Under the pieces are notes generated by a model. It had not been told where the DNA came from. It ran no database searches and saw nothing but the letters and a program-made list of their open reading frames with translations. Shown piece by piece: positions 16,191 to 24,726 of a stretch of 32,931 nucleotides of DNA; the first letter of the stretch is position 1, and every line of letters begins with the position of its first letter. The translations under genes and the position numbers were made by a program. Source of the DNA: CAVQND01 sp964653485 (lineage in GTDB: Bacteria; Verrucomicrobiota; Verrucomicrobiia; Limisphaerales; UBA8199); assembly GCA_964653485.1 (NCBI GenBank), contig CAZZFF010000070.1:1-32931 (forward strand). The letters are read 5' to 3'.

Positions 16191-16660
16191 AGGCCTTCCA
16201 TTTCAGACTCCAGGTTGTGTTGACCCTGCGCGAGGAGGCCGAGCAGGCCGCCCAGCGCGCTTGCGCCCGGGCTCTGATGGCCATGGAACAGGCCGCTACC
16301 CGCGTGCGTTCCGCCGAGGCCGCTATTGCCGCTCATGACGAACGGCGGCGCTCCCGCCTTGCGGCGGGCCTCCGGGCCGACGAACTCGAACAGAGCCGCC
16401 TTTACAGCGCCCTACTCGAGGACCGCCGCTCGCGGCTCGCACGGGAGGCCGCCCGCGCCCAGCGCCAGGTCGAGGAGGCCCGCCATAAGCTCCTCCTGGC
16501 CTCCCGCCGGCGGGAAATCCTCGAGCGCCTCCGCGAGCGCCAGCGCCTCCTTCACGATTACCAGGCCGCCCGCGCCGAGCAAAAGCTCCTGGACGAACTC
16601 TCCAACCGGCCTCTCCTCCTGGCCGGCTGCCGCCGTGAAGCAACCTCCCCCACGCTATGA
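16187..16660 (+). CDS. fliJ: Flagellar export protein FliJ
   Basis: 157 residues, almost wholly Arg/Ala/Glu-rich helix, as expected for the coiled-coil FliJ stalk that inserts into the FliI ring and contacts the FlhA gate. The start MKAFHFRLQVVLTLREEAEQ is a recognisable FliJ N-terminus (FxFxLQxVLxLRExxE). Position directly after fliI, with an ATGA overlap, supports the call; sequence conservation of the rest is low, as usual in this family. Confidence 0.88.
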   Translation: MKAFHFRLQVVLTLREEAEQAAQRACARALMAMEQAATRVRSAEAAIAAHDERRRSRLAAGLRADELEQSRLYSALLEDRRSRLAREAARAQRQVEEARHKLLLASRRREILERLRERQRLLHDYQAARAEQKLLDELSNRPLLLAGCRREATSPTL

Positions 16661-17274
16661 TGCGCCTGCTCACAAACAAATGGACGGCCCTCGCCCTTGG
16701 CGTCGTCGCCTACTCCCTTACCACCTGGCTCTGCCTTCACCCCCGGGAACAACTCAACCGCATTAACACCGAAATCCAGGACGCACACCAGCAGCGGCAC
16801 GCCCCCTCAAGTCCCTCTTGGACTTTTGAGAACCCGGAGATGGCCCTGCTCATCACCGAACTCAAAGAACAACGCGAGGCCCTCCACGCGCGCTCTCTCA
16901 AACTGGATGAACTGGAGGCCCGCCTCGCGGCCGAGCGCCAGGAAATCTACTCCGTCACCCAGGCCGTCTTTCATCTCAAGACCAACATCGAGGCTACTGT
17001 CACCCGAGTCGGCGAGGAGGAGGCCGTCAACCTCAAGAAACTCTCCAAGGTCTATTCCGTCATGAGCCCCGAAGGCGCCGCCCGCATCCTCCGCGAGATG
17101 GAGGATGAGCAGGTTGTGAAGATACTCGCCCTCATGAAAGAGTCCGAATCGGCCCCGATCCTCGAGAATCTCGGCCAGGGCACCAAAGAGGACACCAAGC
17201 GCGCCGCTTTGATCTCCAATCGCCTCCGCCTCGTCGTCGCCTCCGCCAGCCCCAGAAAGCCCCAGGTCCCATGA
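16657..17274 (+). CDS. MotE/YlxF-like flagellar protein with MgtE-N-like domain
   Basis: 205 residues. One N-terminal membrane helix (about 8-27), a charged coiled coil (about 30-115) and a C-terminal segment VYSVMSPEGAARILREMEDE continuing into VVKILALMKESESAPIL (about 132-170). That segment resembles the MgtE intracellular N-domain found in MotE and in Bacillus YlxF. MotE is a periplasmic chaperone for MotC in alphaproteobacteria; YlxF occupies the same slot between fliJ and fliK in Bacillus with unclear function. The location here is identical. Starts with an ATGA overlap on fliJ; its own stop overlaps fliK. Family assignment is good; role is inferred from position. Confidence 0.78.
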   Translation: MMRLLTNKWTALALGVVAYSLTTWLCLHPREQLNRINTEIQDAHQQRHAPSSPSWTFENPEMALLITELKEQREALHARSLKLDELEARLAAERQEIYSVTQAVFHLKTNIEATVTRVGEEEAVNLKKLSKVYSVMSPEGAARILREMEDEQVVKILALMKESESAPILENLGQGTKEDTKRAALISNRLRLVVASASPRKPQVP

Positions 17275-18620
17275 CCTCCGCCCCCGCTACCTCCGCCCTC
17301 CTCTCGGATCCCTCCGCCTCCGAGGACCAGCTCGGCCCGCCGGACTCAACTACCCGGGGCCCCATCTTCGATTCGTTCATGGCCAAGGCGGCGTCGAAGC
17401 CCGACACCGAAACGACCAGGAAAGAGACCTCGGACGCCCCCTCGGACGGAGACCCGGGCGCCCCAACCTCGGCCGCCGCTGCAAAAGGACCCCGCGCCCA
17501 AGACCAGGCCCCGGACACCAGCCAGATTCTCCCCTGGCTCCCGAATTGGCTCGCCGCCTCCGCCTCCCAACTGCCTGTCCCGACCGGAGCGCCTGCCTCT
17601 TCCGTCCGCGTTTCCCTTCCCTTGCCCGCCGCGGGTGAGGAGTCCTCGGGAAAGCAAGAGACCGATTCCTCCGAGCGACCCCAGCCGGCCGCTTCGTCCA
17701 CCGCTCCGCCTAGACTGCTCGAACCCGCGGATTCGTCACTCCCCAAGACTGGGCGCCAGGGGACTCAGGAGCCTTCCGACCCTGATGCGTCCAAGGACCC
17801 CAACGCCGGCCAAACCGTGCCTGCCGCGCCCACTAAGAGCCTCCCGGCTAAACCGGCCCCCGCCACCGGCCCGGCGGCGCCCGCCACAACTATTAGTTCG
17901 ACCCAGCCAGAACATGGTATGTCGGTTGCTCCTCAAACCGATACAATGCCGGCACCGAACGAAGTGAACGAAATTGCCACCCACGGCGGGCAGAATCTGC
18001 CCGGCGCCGGTGCTGAAGTCGTCGTGCCTCCCGCCGCCGCGCGCGAGCGCAGGGCCGGTGGGGCTGCTTCGGAATCGGATTCGACCCTGCCTTCAGGGGC
18101 AGCCCAGTCGGGCTTGGCGGCGCCGGAGCCTCCGGCCGGTCAGGAAGCGGCCGTTCACACCGACCCATCCTCCTCTCAAACTGGGGCCGTTGAGGCCGTG
18201 CGCCGCGCCATAGATGACGCCGCCGCCGGACTCCAGCGGGGAAATGGGGCCTCCGTCTCCCTGGTTCTGAGGCCCGACGCCAACATACAACTGTCCTTGC
18301 ACGTCTCGTTGCAGCATGGCCATCTCGACGCGGTCGCCGTGCTGGAGCATGGCGATTTCTCGGCAATCGGGGCCGAGTGGACCGGATTGCAGAGCCGCCT
18401 GGCAGAGCAGGGCGTGCGTCTGGCGCCCCTGGCCTCCAGCCCCAATCTCTCGATGTCGTCTTCCGGAGGCGAGTCTCAACTCCCCGGTCAGGACCGTCAG
18501 ACGGAATACTCCGCCCCGGCAACGGAAGGCTTCACCAACGTGGCGGCCACGCCGGCGGCGGCCTCCAGGCCCGCTGCCAGGAACCAGTCCTCCTCCGGTC
18601 AACGCGAATGGTGGGCCTAA
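17271..18620 (+). CDS. fliK: Flagellar hook-length control protein FliK
   Basis: 449 residues. The first 290 or so are Pro/Ala/Ser/Thr-rich and probably unfolded, consistent with the FliK ruler. The C-terminal part (about 305-390) has the Flg_hook-type pattern: VSLVLRPDANIQLSLHVSLQ, GHLDAVAVLEHGDFSAI, and WTGLQSRLAEQGVRLAPL. This domain would switch export specificity by contacting FlhB once the hook is complete. A Ser/Gln-rich tail follows. Position between the MotE-like gene and flgD supports the call. Starts by ATGA overlap. Followed by the widest gap of the operon (202 nt). Confidence 0.85.
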   Translation: MTSAPATSALLSDPSASEDQLGPPDSTTRGPIFDSFMAKAASKPDTETTRKETSDAPSDGDPGAPTSAAAAKGPRAQDQAPDTSQILPWLPNWLAASASQLPVPTGAPASSVRVSLPLPAAGEESSGKQETDSSERPQPAASSTAPPRLLEPADSSLPKTGRQGTQEPSDPDASKDPNAGQTVPAAPTKSLPAKPAPATGPAAPATTISSTQPEHGMSVAPQTDTMPAPNEVNEIATHGGQNLPGAGAEVVVPPAAARERRAGGAASESDSTLPSGAAQSGLAAPEPPAGQEAAVHTDPSSSQTGAVEAVRRAIDDAAAGLQRGNGASVSLVLRPDANIQLSLHVSLQHGHLDAVAVLEHGDFSAIGAEWTGLQSRLAEQGVRLAPLASSPNLSMSSSGGESQLPGQDRQTEYSAPATEGFTNVAATPAAASRPAARNQSSSGQREWWA

Positions 18621-18717
18621 TCCGGGACCAGGAAATGAACAACTCATCGTATCTGACCCTCAGACCCCGGTTCATCAGCATTCGGACCCGAGGGTCGGGG
18701 GTCGAAGCTCGAGAGTG

Positions 18718-18768
18718 GAGTGTCGAGTGTCGAGGGAACCCCGTGCCGCCCCTCGACACTCGACACTC
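18718..18768. repeat. 18-bp perfect hairpin in the fliK-flgD gap
   Basis: GAGTGTCGAGTGTCGAGG (18718-18735) pairs with its exact inverted copy at 18751-18768 around a 15-nt loop. Each arm contains a tandem GTGTCGA unit. There is no T-run after either side, so it is unlikely to terminate the operon fully. It may be a REP-like element, an mRNA-processing or stabilising hairpin, or an attenuator between early and hook genes. Confidence 0.8.
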
Positions 18769-18822
18769 GCCCCTGCGGGGTCGAGCCCGTTCCCAGTTGC
18801 GGTCTAAACTCGATTCAATCCT

Positions 18823-19260
18823 ATGCCTGTCGCCCTAGACACATCCTCAAACACGATAAACTCGTCCTCAGGTCTGAATTCATCGACCGAATCGGACTCG
18901 TCCGCCCAACTGCCTGAGCAAACGCTTAACCAGAGTGATTTCCTGCAACTGCTGGTCACCCAACTCTCCTCCCAGGACCCGATGAATCCGGTCAGCGACG
19001 CCGAGTTCATCGGCCAGATGGCCCAGTTCAGCACTCTCCAGGAGACCCAGAACATGCAGGAGAGCGTCGCCGGCCTCCAGGCCAACAACCTCCTCGGCCA
19101 GACCGTCCAGGTCCAGAACAGCCAAGGCCAAACCGATACCGGCGCCGTCAGCTCTATCCTCTTCGAGTCGGGCTCCCCGGAACTCATCGTCAACAGCCAG
19201 CCTTACACCCTCGACCAGGTGCTCTCCATTTCCCAAGCCCAAACTCAAACCTCGCCTTAA
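18823..19260 (+). CDS. flgD: Flagellar hook assembly (capping) protein FlgD
   Basis: 145 residues. FlgD caps the growing hook. The conserved core is clear: LNQSDFLQLLVTQLSSQDPM, then SDAEFIGQMAQFSTLQETQN and LLGQTVQVQ. The C-terminal Tudor-like and FnIII-like part of enteric FlgD (about 230 residues) is missing, as in the short FlgD of Bacillus. Preceded by the hairpin-bearing gap and followed by the hook protein gene after 24 nt. Confidence 0.94.
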   Translation: MPVALDTSSNTINSSSGLNSSTESDSSAQLPEQTLNQSDFLQLLVTQLSSQDPMNPVSDAEFIGQMAQFSTLQETQNMQESVAGLQANNLLGQTVQVQNSQGQTDTGAVSSILFESGSPELIVNSQPYTLDQVLSISQAQTQTSP

Positions 19261-19284
19261 CCTCAACCCCATCACTCCAATACT

Positions 19285-20112
19285 ATGTCAATGTTCCCCG
19301 CAATGGACACCGCCGTCAGCGGCCTCCAACAGTTCCAACAAGACATCAACGTCATCGGCAACAACATTGCCAACGTCAACACCACCGCCTACAAGGACCA
19401 GCGCATCGATTTTCAGGACACGTTGAGCCAGGCGCTCGGCACTGATCCGTCGGTCATGGTGGGCACCGGCGTGACCACTACCCCGGTGGAAAGCAACTTC
19501 GCCGTCGGCGCCGTCGCCAGCACGGGTGTGAACACCGACATGGCCATCACCGGAAACGGCTTTTTTGTTGTCCGTGATCCCTCCACCGGCGCGCAATACC
19601 TTACCCGCGCCGGAGATTTCCAGCTCGACGCCAGCGGCTACCTGGTGACCTCCCAGGGCTTCCGGGTGCAGGGCTTCAGCGACAGCGGCCTGTCCACTAT
19701 GGGAGACATCAAAATCGATACGACCGGCGCCCCCGCGGCGGACGCCGGAGCGACCGTTTCCTCCTTCGGCGTTGACGCCACCGGCCGCATCAACGTGACC
19801 CTTAGTGACGGCGCCACCTTCACCCGGGGCCAGGTCTTGCTCCAAAACTGTGAAGACCCGAACGCCCTTGTCAACTCCGGCGACAATCTTTACTCCGCGA
19901 CGACTGCCGCCGGAATGCTCTCCCAATCGGTGGCGCCCCAGACCGCCGGCGTCGGCGCCATCCAGTCCGATGCCCTCGAAACCTCCAACGTCGATCTCAC
20001 CGACGAGATGTCCAACCTCATCACCGCCCAACGCGCCTTCGAGGCCAACTCGAAGATCATCACGACGGGCGACGAAATCCTTCAGGACGTGGTCAACCTC
20101 AAACGAAGCTAA
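19285..20112 (+). CDS. flgE: Flagellar hook protein FlgE, short form
   Basis: 275 residues. The N-terminal rod/hook signature DINVIGNNIANVNTTAYKDQ and the C-terminal SNVDLTDEMSNLITAQRAFE, followed by ANSKIITTGDEILQDVVNLK, define the FlgE/F/G family. The central MAITGNGFFVV and YLTRAGDFQLDASGYLV are also typical. Family members are hard to separate by sequence alone. The location right after flgD and the length, close to that of the Bacillus hook protein, point to FlgE rather than the distal rod protein FlgG. It lacks the extra D2/D3 outer domains of enteric FlgE. Confidence 0.82.
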   Translation: MSMFPAMDTAVSGLQQFQQDINVIGNNIANVNTTAYKDQRIDFQDTLSQALGTDPSVMVGTGVTTTPVESNFAVGAVASTGVNTDMAITGNGFFVVRDPSTGAQYLTRAGDFQLDASGYLVTSQGFRVQGFSDSGLSTMGDIKIDTTGAPAADAGATVSSFGVDATGRINVTLSDGATFTRGQVLLQNCEDPNALVNSGDNLYSATTAAGMLSQSVAPQTAGVGAIQSDALETSNVDLTDEMSNLITAQRAFEANSKIITTGDEILQDVVNLKRS

Positions 20113-20118
20113 CCCTGT

Positions 20119-20718
20119 ATGCCTGGCCAACGCCCAGAACCTGGCCGCGGAGCCGAGGAAAAACAGCCGCGCGAGTCGCGGCCGGAAGCCGCCGATGCCG
20201 CGGTCCCCGCCGAGTCCGCGCCCAAACCCGCCCCTGCCGGCTCCTGGAAAGCCTGGTTGCCGCTGGGCGCTTCCATCGTGGCCATGCCCCTGCTGGCCTA
20301 CGTCTTTACCACCTTCGTGCTGGCGCCCCAGCTCCAAAAAGCCCTGCACGGGGGAGGGACCGTCGTTGCCGAAACCAAACCCTCTGCCTCCAAGGAGGGC
20401 GCTGCTCCCTCCGGCCCGCGCCAGACCGTGGCGCTCAACAAGCTGCTTGTTAACGTCGCCGGCACCATGGGCTCCCGCTACCTCTTGACCAGCCTCACGA
20501 TGATGGGCACCGGCTCCGATTTCCAGCATCGCATTGCCGATAAGGAACCTCAATTGCGCGACCTCGCCAGCAGCATCCTGATGGCCAAGACCATCGCCGA
20601 CATCGAAAAACCCGGCGCCCGCAACCTCATCCGCGGTGAGTTGCTCGCCGGCTTCAACACCATCCTCGGCGACCCCGGCGTGCAGGAAATCTACTTCACT
20701 GAATTCGCCATACAGTAA
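20119..20718 (+). CDS. fliL: Flagellar basal body-associated protein FliL
   Basis: 199 residues. A Pro/Ala/Glu-rich cytoplasmic N-terminus (1-42) leads to a single transmembrane helix (about 46-68) and a periplasmic domain with the FliL pattern: LNKLLVNVAGTMGSRYLLTS, IADKEPQLRDLASSILMAKT, and a C-terminal IYFTEFAIQ. FliL surrounds the stator and supports torque. The N-terminal extension is longer than usual. It begins 6 nt after flgE and ends 21 nt before fliM. Confidence 0.92.
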   Translation: MPGQRPEPGRGAEEKQPRESRPEAADAAVPAESAPKPAPAGSWKAWLPLGASIVAMPLLAYVFTTFVLAPQLQKALHGGGTVVAETKPSASKEGAAPSGPRQTVALNKLLVNVAGTMGSRYLLTSLTMMGTGSDFQHRIADKEPQLRDLASSILMAKTIADIEKPGARNLIRGELLAGFNTILGDPGVQEIYFTEFAIQ

Positions 20719-20739
20719 CAGGAACCAGCATCGAACCCC

Positions 20740-22074
20740 ATGGCCAACGCGCAAACAGAACACCCTTCCGGTGAGCCCGCCGACGCCCCTGCGCAGGCTG
20801 CCGGGACACCCCCCCCGCCCGCGGGAGGGGACCTCGCTTCCCCGCAGCGCGGCGGCGCCGAGCCGTCCTCCGCGTCCCCCGGGCCGGCCGCCCAGCCCGA
20901 TCTCACCCCCATCGAGCCGTCGCGCTCCCAGGCGCAGGAACCCGCCCCGGACGCCTCCGGTGACTTGTCCTCCCGCTCCACCGATGACCTGGGAGAGGTC
21001 CTCCCCGATGCCGGAGCCGGGCAGGGCGGCCCTGCTTCGGGCTTTGAAACCTCGCGCGGCGAGCCCGCGTCCTCGTCCCAAGAGACCCTCAACGAGGTGC
21101 TCTCCCAAAGCGAGATCGAGCGCCTGCTCTCCCAAGTCCAGGTCGAAGAAACCAATGCCACCGTAATCAAGCCCGGGGGCCGCAAGACGCGCATCAAAAG
21201 CGAGGACATCCAGCCTTGCGACTTCCGCCAGCCCGCTTTCCTGACCAGCGGCGAATTGCGCAAAATCCGCCTCCGCCACGAGGAGTTCATCCGCTCTTTG
21301 GCCGCCCATCTCTCCATTTACCTCCGGCTTGAGGTGGTCATCCACATGTCCAAGCTCCAGACGCTCGGCTTCCAGAAATATGCCGACGCCCTCCCTAATC
21401 CCACTCACCTGACCCAATTCAAGGTTGAACCCCTCAAAGGCGTGTGCCTGCTCGACATGTCGCCCCGGCTCGGCTTGACCTTCGTCGACCGCCTCCTGGG
21501 CGGCCCTGCCCACTCCGTGAGCCTCAACGGCGAGTTGAGCGAAATCGAAGCCGCCCTCCTCGATCAGGTGGCCTCCCTCATCCTGAACGAGTGGTGCGCT
21601 TTGTGGCAGACGATCGAACCCACACGCCCTGTCCTTCTGGGCCATGAAAGCAACGGCCGCTTTCTCAGCAGCTCGGCCCACGACACGGTCATGCTCGTCC
21701 TCTCCATGGAGGTCCGCCTGGGAGATTGCGTCGAACAAATGCAACTGGCCTTCCCATTCATGACCATCGAGCCTCTGGTGCGCAACTCGGCCATGGCCGC
21801 CGAGTTGCAGATGGAACCCGCCGGCTCCAGCGCCCAGCCTAAATGGAATCGCGGCTTCGACAGCGTGCCCGTCCAGTTCCATGCGCAATGGCAGGGCCTG
21901 GAATTGACCGCCCGCCAACTGACCACGTTGAAATGCGGCGACGTCCTCCTCCTCGACGCCAATTGCTTTGACCGTGTTGAAATCCGCCTCGAACAACAGA
22001 CCAAATTCTATGGCCGCCTCGGCACCTCGGGCGAGCGCTGGGCCGTCGAATTGACCGAACCCGCCAAGCGTTGA
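20740..22074 (+). CDS. fliM: Flagellar motor switch protein FliM with long N-terminal extension
   Basis: 444 residues, versus about 330 for typical FliM. The FliM core starts near residue 117 with ETLNEVLSQSEIERLL, equivalent to the extreme N-terminal CheY-binding motif LSQxEID-LL of enteric FliM. The middle domain includes the phrase QPAFLTSGELRKIRLRHEEF and the GG-containing FVDRLLGGPAHSV; a C-terminal SpoA domain follows (VPVQFHAQWQGLELTARQLT). Residues 1-116 are Pro/Ala/Ser/Gly-rich and likely disordered. Codon pattern and frame are continuous and no good internal start near residue 117 is seen (no Met), so the extension appears genuine. FliM with FliG and FliN forms the C-ring. Confidence 0.95.
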   Translation: MANAQTEHPSGEPADAPAQAAGTPPPPAGGDLASPQRGGAEPSSASPGPAAQPDLTPIEPSRSQAQEPAPDASGDLSSRSTDDLGEVLPDAGAGQGGPASGFETSRGEPASSSQETLNEVLSQSEIERLLSQVQVEETNATVIKPGGRKTRIKSEDIQPCDFRQPAFLTSGELRKIRLRHEEFIRSLAAHLSIYLRLEVVIHMSKLQTLGFQKYADALPNPTHLTQFKVEPLKGVCLLDMSPRLGLTFVDRLLGGPAHSVSLNGELSEIEAALLDQVASLILNEWCALWQTIEPTRPVLLGHESNGRFLSSSAHDTVMLVLSMEVRLGDCVEQMQLAFPFMTIEPLVRNSAMAAELQMEPAGSSAQPKWNRGFDSVPVQFHAQWQGLELTARQLTTLKCGDVLLLDANCFDRVEIRLEQQTKFYGRLGTSGERWAVELTEPAKR

Positions 22075-22082
22075 ATCCTCTC

Positions 22083-22352
22083 ATGAGCGCGCCTGTAACC
22101 GTACCCCCAAACCTCGAACTCGTCCTCGACGTGCCGGTCAAGCTGACCGTCGAACTGGGCAGTTGCCTGCTCCCCATGCGCGAAGTCCTCCAATTGGGCG
22201 TCGGCTCCGTCGTCCAACTCGACAAAGCCGCCGACGACCCCGTCCATCTCTCGGTCAACCGCAAAATCGTCGCCCGCGGCGAAGTGGTCATCGTCGAGAA
22301 CCGCTTCGGCATCAAGATCACGGAACTGATCAACTCTCAGCCCCAGCCATGA
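22083..22352 (+). CDS. fliN: Flagellar motor switch protein FliN
   Basis: 89 residues, essentially a single SpoA domain: LELVLDVPVKLTVELGSCLL, GSVVQLDKAADDPVHLSVN, GEVVIVENRFGIKITEL. FliN forms the lower C-ring and docks FliH. It lacks the CheC-like phosphatase part of Bacillus FliY. ATG at 22083 is chosen; a TTG at 22071 overlapping the fliM stop is in frame but less likely. The stop overlaps the fliO ATG. Confidence 0.95.
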   Translation: MSAPVTVPPNLELVLDVPVKLTVELGSCLLPMREVLQLGVGSVVQLDKAADDPVHLSVNRKIVARGEVVIVENRFGIKITELINSQPQP

Positions 22353-22846
22353 GCCTCTTCTTTCAGTGGTCGCGCAGGTCCTGCGAGGCCGTCATTGTGC
22401 TCGGGCTTCTCGCCCTGGCCCCGCCCGCCCTGGCCGACTCCCCCAACACCCTGGCGCTCCGCACGGAATTGCCCGATGCCGGTCTTTCGGCCATTCGCAC
22501 CCTCGCGGCCCTGATCATCGTGCTCTGCCTGTTCTTCGGAGGCGTGTGGCTGTACCGCCACACCCAACGCTTGGCCTGGCGCAAAACCGGCCCGCCAAAA
22601 CTCGCCATTCTCGAGTCGCGCCCCCTGGGCAACCGTTATGCCCTCTACGTCGTCGGCTACGAACAGCAGCGCATGTTGATCGGCAGCTCTCCCGCCGGCC
22701 TGAGCCTCCTGAGCCAACTGCCTCCCGCCGCCGCCGCCCCTCAAGAGGCGGTTGCGCCGCCGCTTCAGCCTCTATCCTTCCCGCAGTGCTTCCAGCAGTT
22801 GTTGAGCGGCAGGCTCGGCTCCAAGGCCGAAAGGACGGGACCGTGA
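22349..22846 (+). CDS. fliO: Flagellar biosynthesis protein FliO
   Basis: 165 residues. A signal-peptide-like N-terminus (about 12-30, ending PALADS) is followed by one membrane helix (about 49-69, LAALIIVLCLFFGGVWLY) and a cytoplasmic domain with the FliO pattern LAILESRPLGNRYALYVVGY and RMLIGSSPAGLSLL. FliO scaffolds FliP assembly. ATGA overlap with fliN and GTGA overlap with fliP fix its position in the export-gate block fliOPQR-flhB. Confidence 0.88.
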   Translation: MSLFFQWSRRSCEAVIVLGLLALAPPALADSPNTLALRTELPDAGLSAIRTLAALIIVLCLFFGGVWLYRHTQRLAWRKTGPPKLAILESRPLGNRYALYVVGYEQQRMLIGSSPAGLSLLSQLPPAAAAPQEAVAPPLQPLSFPQCFQQLLSGRLGSKAERTGP

Positions 22847-23655
22847 GCCGCCCTTGGGCCTCGTCCGTCCGTCGGTCTCTTGCCCGTCGAGGCGGCTTGG
22901 GCAACTGGCGCTGTCTGCTGCCGATCCTGCTCCTCCTGGGCCTGGCCGCCGCCGCCCAAGCCCAAACCAACACCCCCATGGTCTCGCTTCCGTTCCGGAT
23001 TACCTTCCCCGGGGCCGACCAGCCGCAGGACGTGGACATCGGGATTCGGATTCTATTTGGCATCACCCTGCTGACCCTCGCCCCCTCCATCCTGCTCCTG
23101 ATGACTTGCTTCACCCGCATCGTCATCGTGCTTTCCTTTGTCCGCACCGCCCTCCAACTCCAATCGGCCCCTGCCAACCAAATCGTCATCGGGCTCTCGT
23201 TGTTCATGACTTTCTTCATCATGTCGCCCGTCTGGCAGAACATCAGCCGCGATGCCATCGCCCCCTATCGGACCTCCCAAATCTCCAGTCAGGAAGCCCT
23301 CGACCGGGCCTCGGCCCATATCCGGACGTTCATGCTCAAACAGGCTCGAGCCAAAGACGTCGAACTCTTCGTTGCCTTGGCCAAACTCCCGCCGACCGCC
23401 CCCGACCAACTGCCGCTGCGGGTCGTCGTTCCCGGATTCGTCATCAGCGAATTGCGCACCTCTTTCCAGATGGGTTTCTTGATTCTGGTGCCATTCATCC
23501 TCATCGACCTGGTGGTCAGCACCGTGCTCATGAGCATGGGCATGATGATGTTGCCGCCGGCAACCCTCTCGATGCCCCTCAAGCTCCTGCTCTTCGTCCT
23601 GGTGGACGGCTGGGCGCTGATAGTGCGCTCCCTCATCTCAAGTTTCGGTTCCTGA
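22843..23655 (+). CDS. fliP: Flagellar type III export gate protein FliP
   Basis: 270 residues. A cleavable signal peptide is likely (basic n-region to about 23, hydrophobic LLPILLLLGLAAAAQA to residue 40), as known for FliP. Core motifs are LAPSILLLMTCFTRIVIVLS, PPNQ-like SAPANQIVIGLSLFMTFFIM, and VPGFVISELRTSFQMGFLI, followed by MMMLPPATLSMPLKLLLFV. FliP forms the pentameric export gate with FliR and FliQ. The start is GTG at 22843, overlapping the fliO stop, with AAGGA about 8 nt upstream. Confidence 0.96.
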   Translation: MSRPWASSVRRSLARRGGLGNWRCLLPILLLLGLAAAAQAQTNTPMVSLPFRITFPGADQPQDVDIGIRILFGITLLTLAPSILLLMTCFTRIVIVLSFVRTALQLQSAPANQIVIGLSLFMTFFIMSPVWQNISRDAIAPYRTSQISSQEALDRASAHIRTFMLKQARAKDVELFVALAKLPPTAPDQLPLRVVVPGFVISELRTSFQMGFLILVPFILIDLVVSTVLMSMGMMMLPPATLSMPLKLLLFVLVDGWALIVRSLISSFGS

Positions 23656-23670
23656 ACGAGACAACGCCCT

Positions 23671-23940
23671 ATGAACCCCGAATTCGCTGTTGAATTGCTC
23701 AAGACGGTCATCCTGGAGGCCGTCCTCCTGGCCGCGCCCTTTCTTGGCGTGGCGCTCATTGTGGGCCTGGTCGTCAGCCTCTTTCAGGCCGTCACCTCGA
23801 TTAGCGAGCAGACCCTGAGCTTTGTGCCCAAAGCCCTCTGCGTCCTCGGCTTGCTCCTCCTGCTTCTGCCCTGGATGATCCGTCAACTGGTCGAGTTCAC
23901 CACAGCCATCATCGAGAAAATCCCCCAGATGGCCATGTGA
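23671..23940 (+). CDS. fliQ: Flagellar type III export gate protein FliQ
   Basis: 89 residues with two membrane helices (about 14-37 and 50-72). The hallmark VGLVVSLFQAVTSISEQTLSF connects them, written here as overlapping phrases GLVVSLFQAVTSI and SEQTLSFVPK. Four FliQ subunits complete the gate around FliP5-FliR1. Length is canonical. No Shine-Dalgarno is visible; fliP ends 15 nt before, fliR begins 4 nt after. Confidence 0.96.
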   Translation: MNPEFAVELLKTVILEAVLLAAPFLGVALIVGLVVSLFQAVTSISEQTLSFVPKALCVLGLLLLLLPWMIRQLVEFTTAIIEKIPQMAM

Positions 23941-23944
23941 AAAC

Positions 23945-24709
23945 ATGGATTGGGACTTCAACAACTGGCTGCTGGTCTTCGTGAGGGCGGGGGCGTTTCT
24001 GAGCGTCCTGCCCCTCTTCACGATGCTCAATGTCCCCGTCCAGGTCCGCGTGGCCTTCGCCGCCCTGCTGGCCGTCCTCACCGCCCCCACGCTGCCTTCA
24101 TTCCCTTTCGCCAGGTTGGGCCTTATCGGTTGGGTCGGGTTGTTCACCCAGGAGGCTCTCTGCGGGTTGCTCATCGGCTTCGTCACGCGCATGATCTTCT
24201 TCATCACCGATTTTGCGGGCCAGCTCATTGGCAACGAAATGGGCCTGAACATGGCTGCCGTGTTCGACCCCGTCAACGGCCGCCCCACCCAGGTCCCGGG
24301 CCTCATCATGTTCCTGTTGACCTGCATCCTCATGATGTCCCTGGACATGCATCACTGGCTCCTGACAGGCTTCCAATACACCTATACGCTGGCTCCCATT
24401 GGCGGAGCGCACCTCACCGCCCCCCTGTTCGACGAAATACTCTCGCACACAAGCCGCGTCTTCCTGGTCGGCGTCCAGATCGCCGGCCCCATCATGGCCT
24501 CCTCGTTCCTCGTGATGCTCCTGCTCGGCTTCCTCGGGCGATTGGTGCCGCAGATGAACATTTTCGCCGAGAGCTTCTCGATGCGGATTGTCTGCGGGAT
24601 GGCCGTCTTTGCCCTCACTCTCGACATCTCGGCCCAACACATTATCAACGGCCTCCACCGGCTGCCGGAGGACATGCTCCGCGTGGCCAGGCTCCTCCAG
24701 GGCACTTAG
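23945..24709 (+). CDS. fliR: Flagellar type III export gate protein FliR
   Basis: 254 residues, about six membrane helices. Typical FliR phrases are VFVRAGAFLSVLPLF, VPVQVRVAFAALLAVLTAP, GFVTRMIFFITDFAGQLIG, EMGLNMAAVFDP and FGRLVPQMNI-like LGRLVPQMNIFAES. The N-terminus MDWDFNNWLLVFVRAG is normal. FliR is the single-copy cap of the export gate. Followed by flhB after 17 nt. Confidence 0.96.
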   Translation: MDWDFNNWLLVFVRAGAFLSVLPLFTMLNVPVQVRVAFAALLAVLTAPTLPSFPFARLGLIGWVGLFTQEALCGLLIGFVTRMIFFITDFAGQLIGNEMGLNMAAVFDPVNGRPTQVPGLIMFLLTCILMMSLDMHHWLLTGFQYTYTLAPIGGAHLTAPLFDEILSHTSRVFLVGVQIAGPIMASSFLVMLLLGFLGRLVPQMNIFAESFSMRIVCGMAVFALTLDISAQHIINGLHRLPEDMLRVARLLQGT

Positions 24710-24726
24710 ACGTGACGCCTTAGTCT

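Noticed and set aside
20536..20543. GCCGATAA, matching a sigma-28 -10 box, inside fliL
   Set aside because: The -35 position (20517-20520) reads CGAT, not TAAA, and the site is within coding sequence.
19288..21996. 902-codon open frame on the minus strand opposite flgE, fliL and fliM
   Set aside because: It lies antisense to three well-supported flagellar genes and has the low-complexity Gly/Ala/Asp composition of a GC-rich shadow frame.
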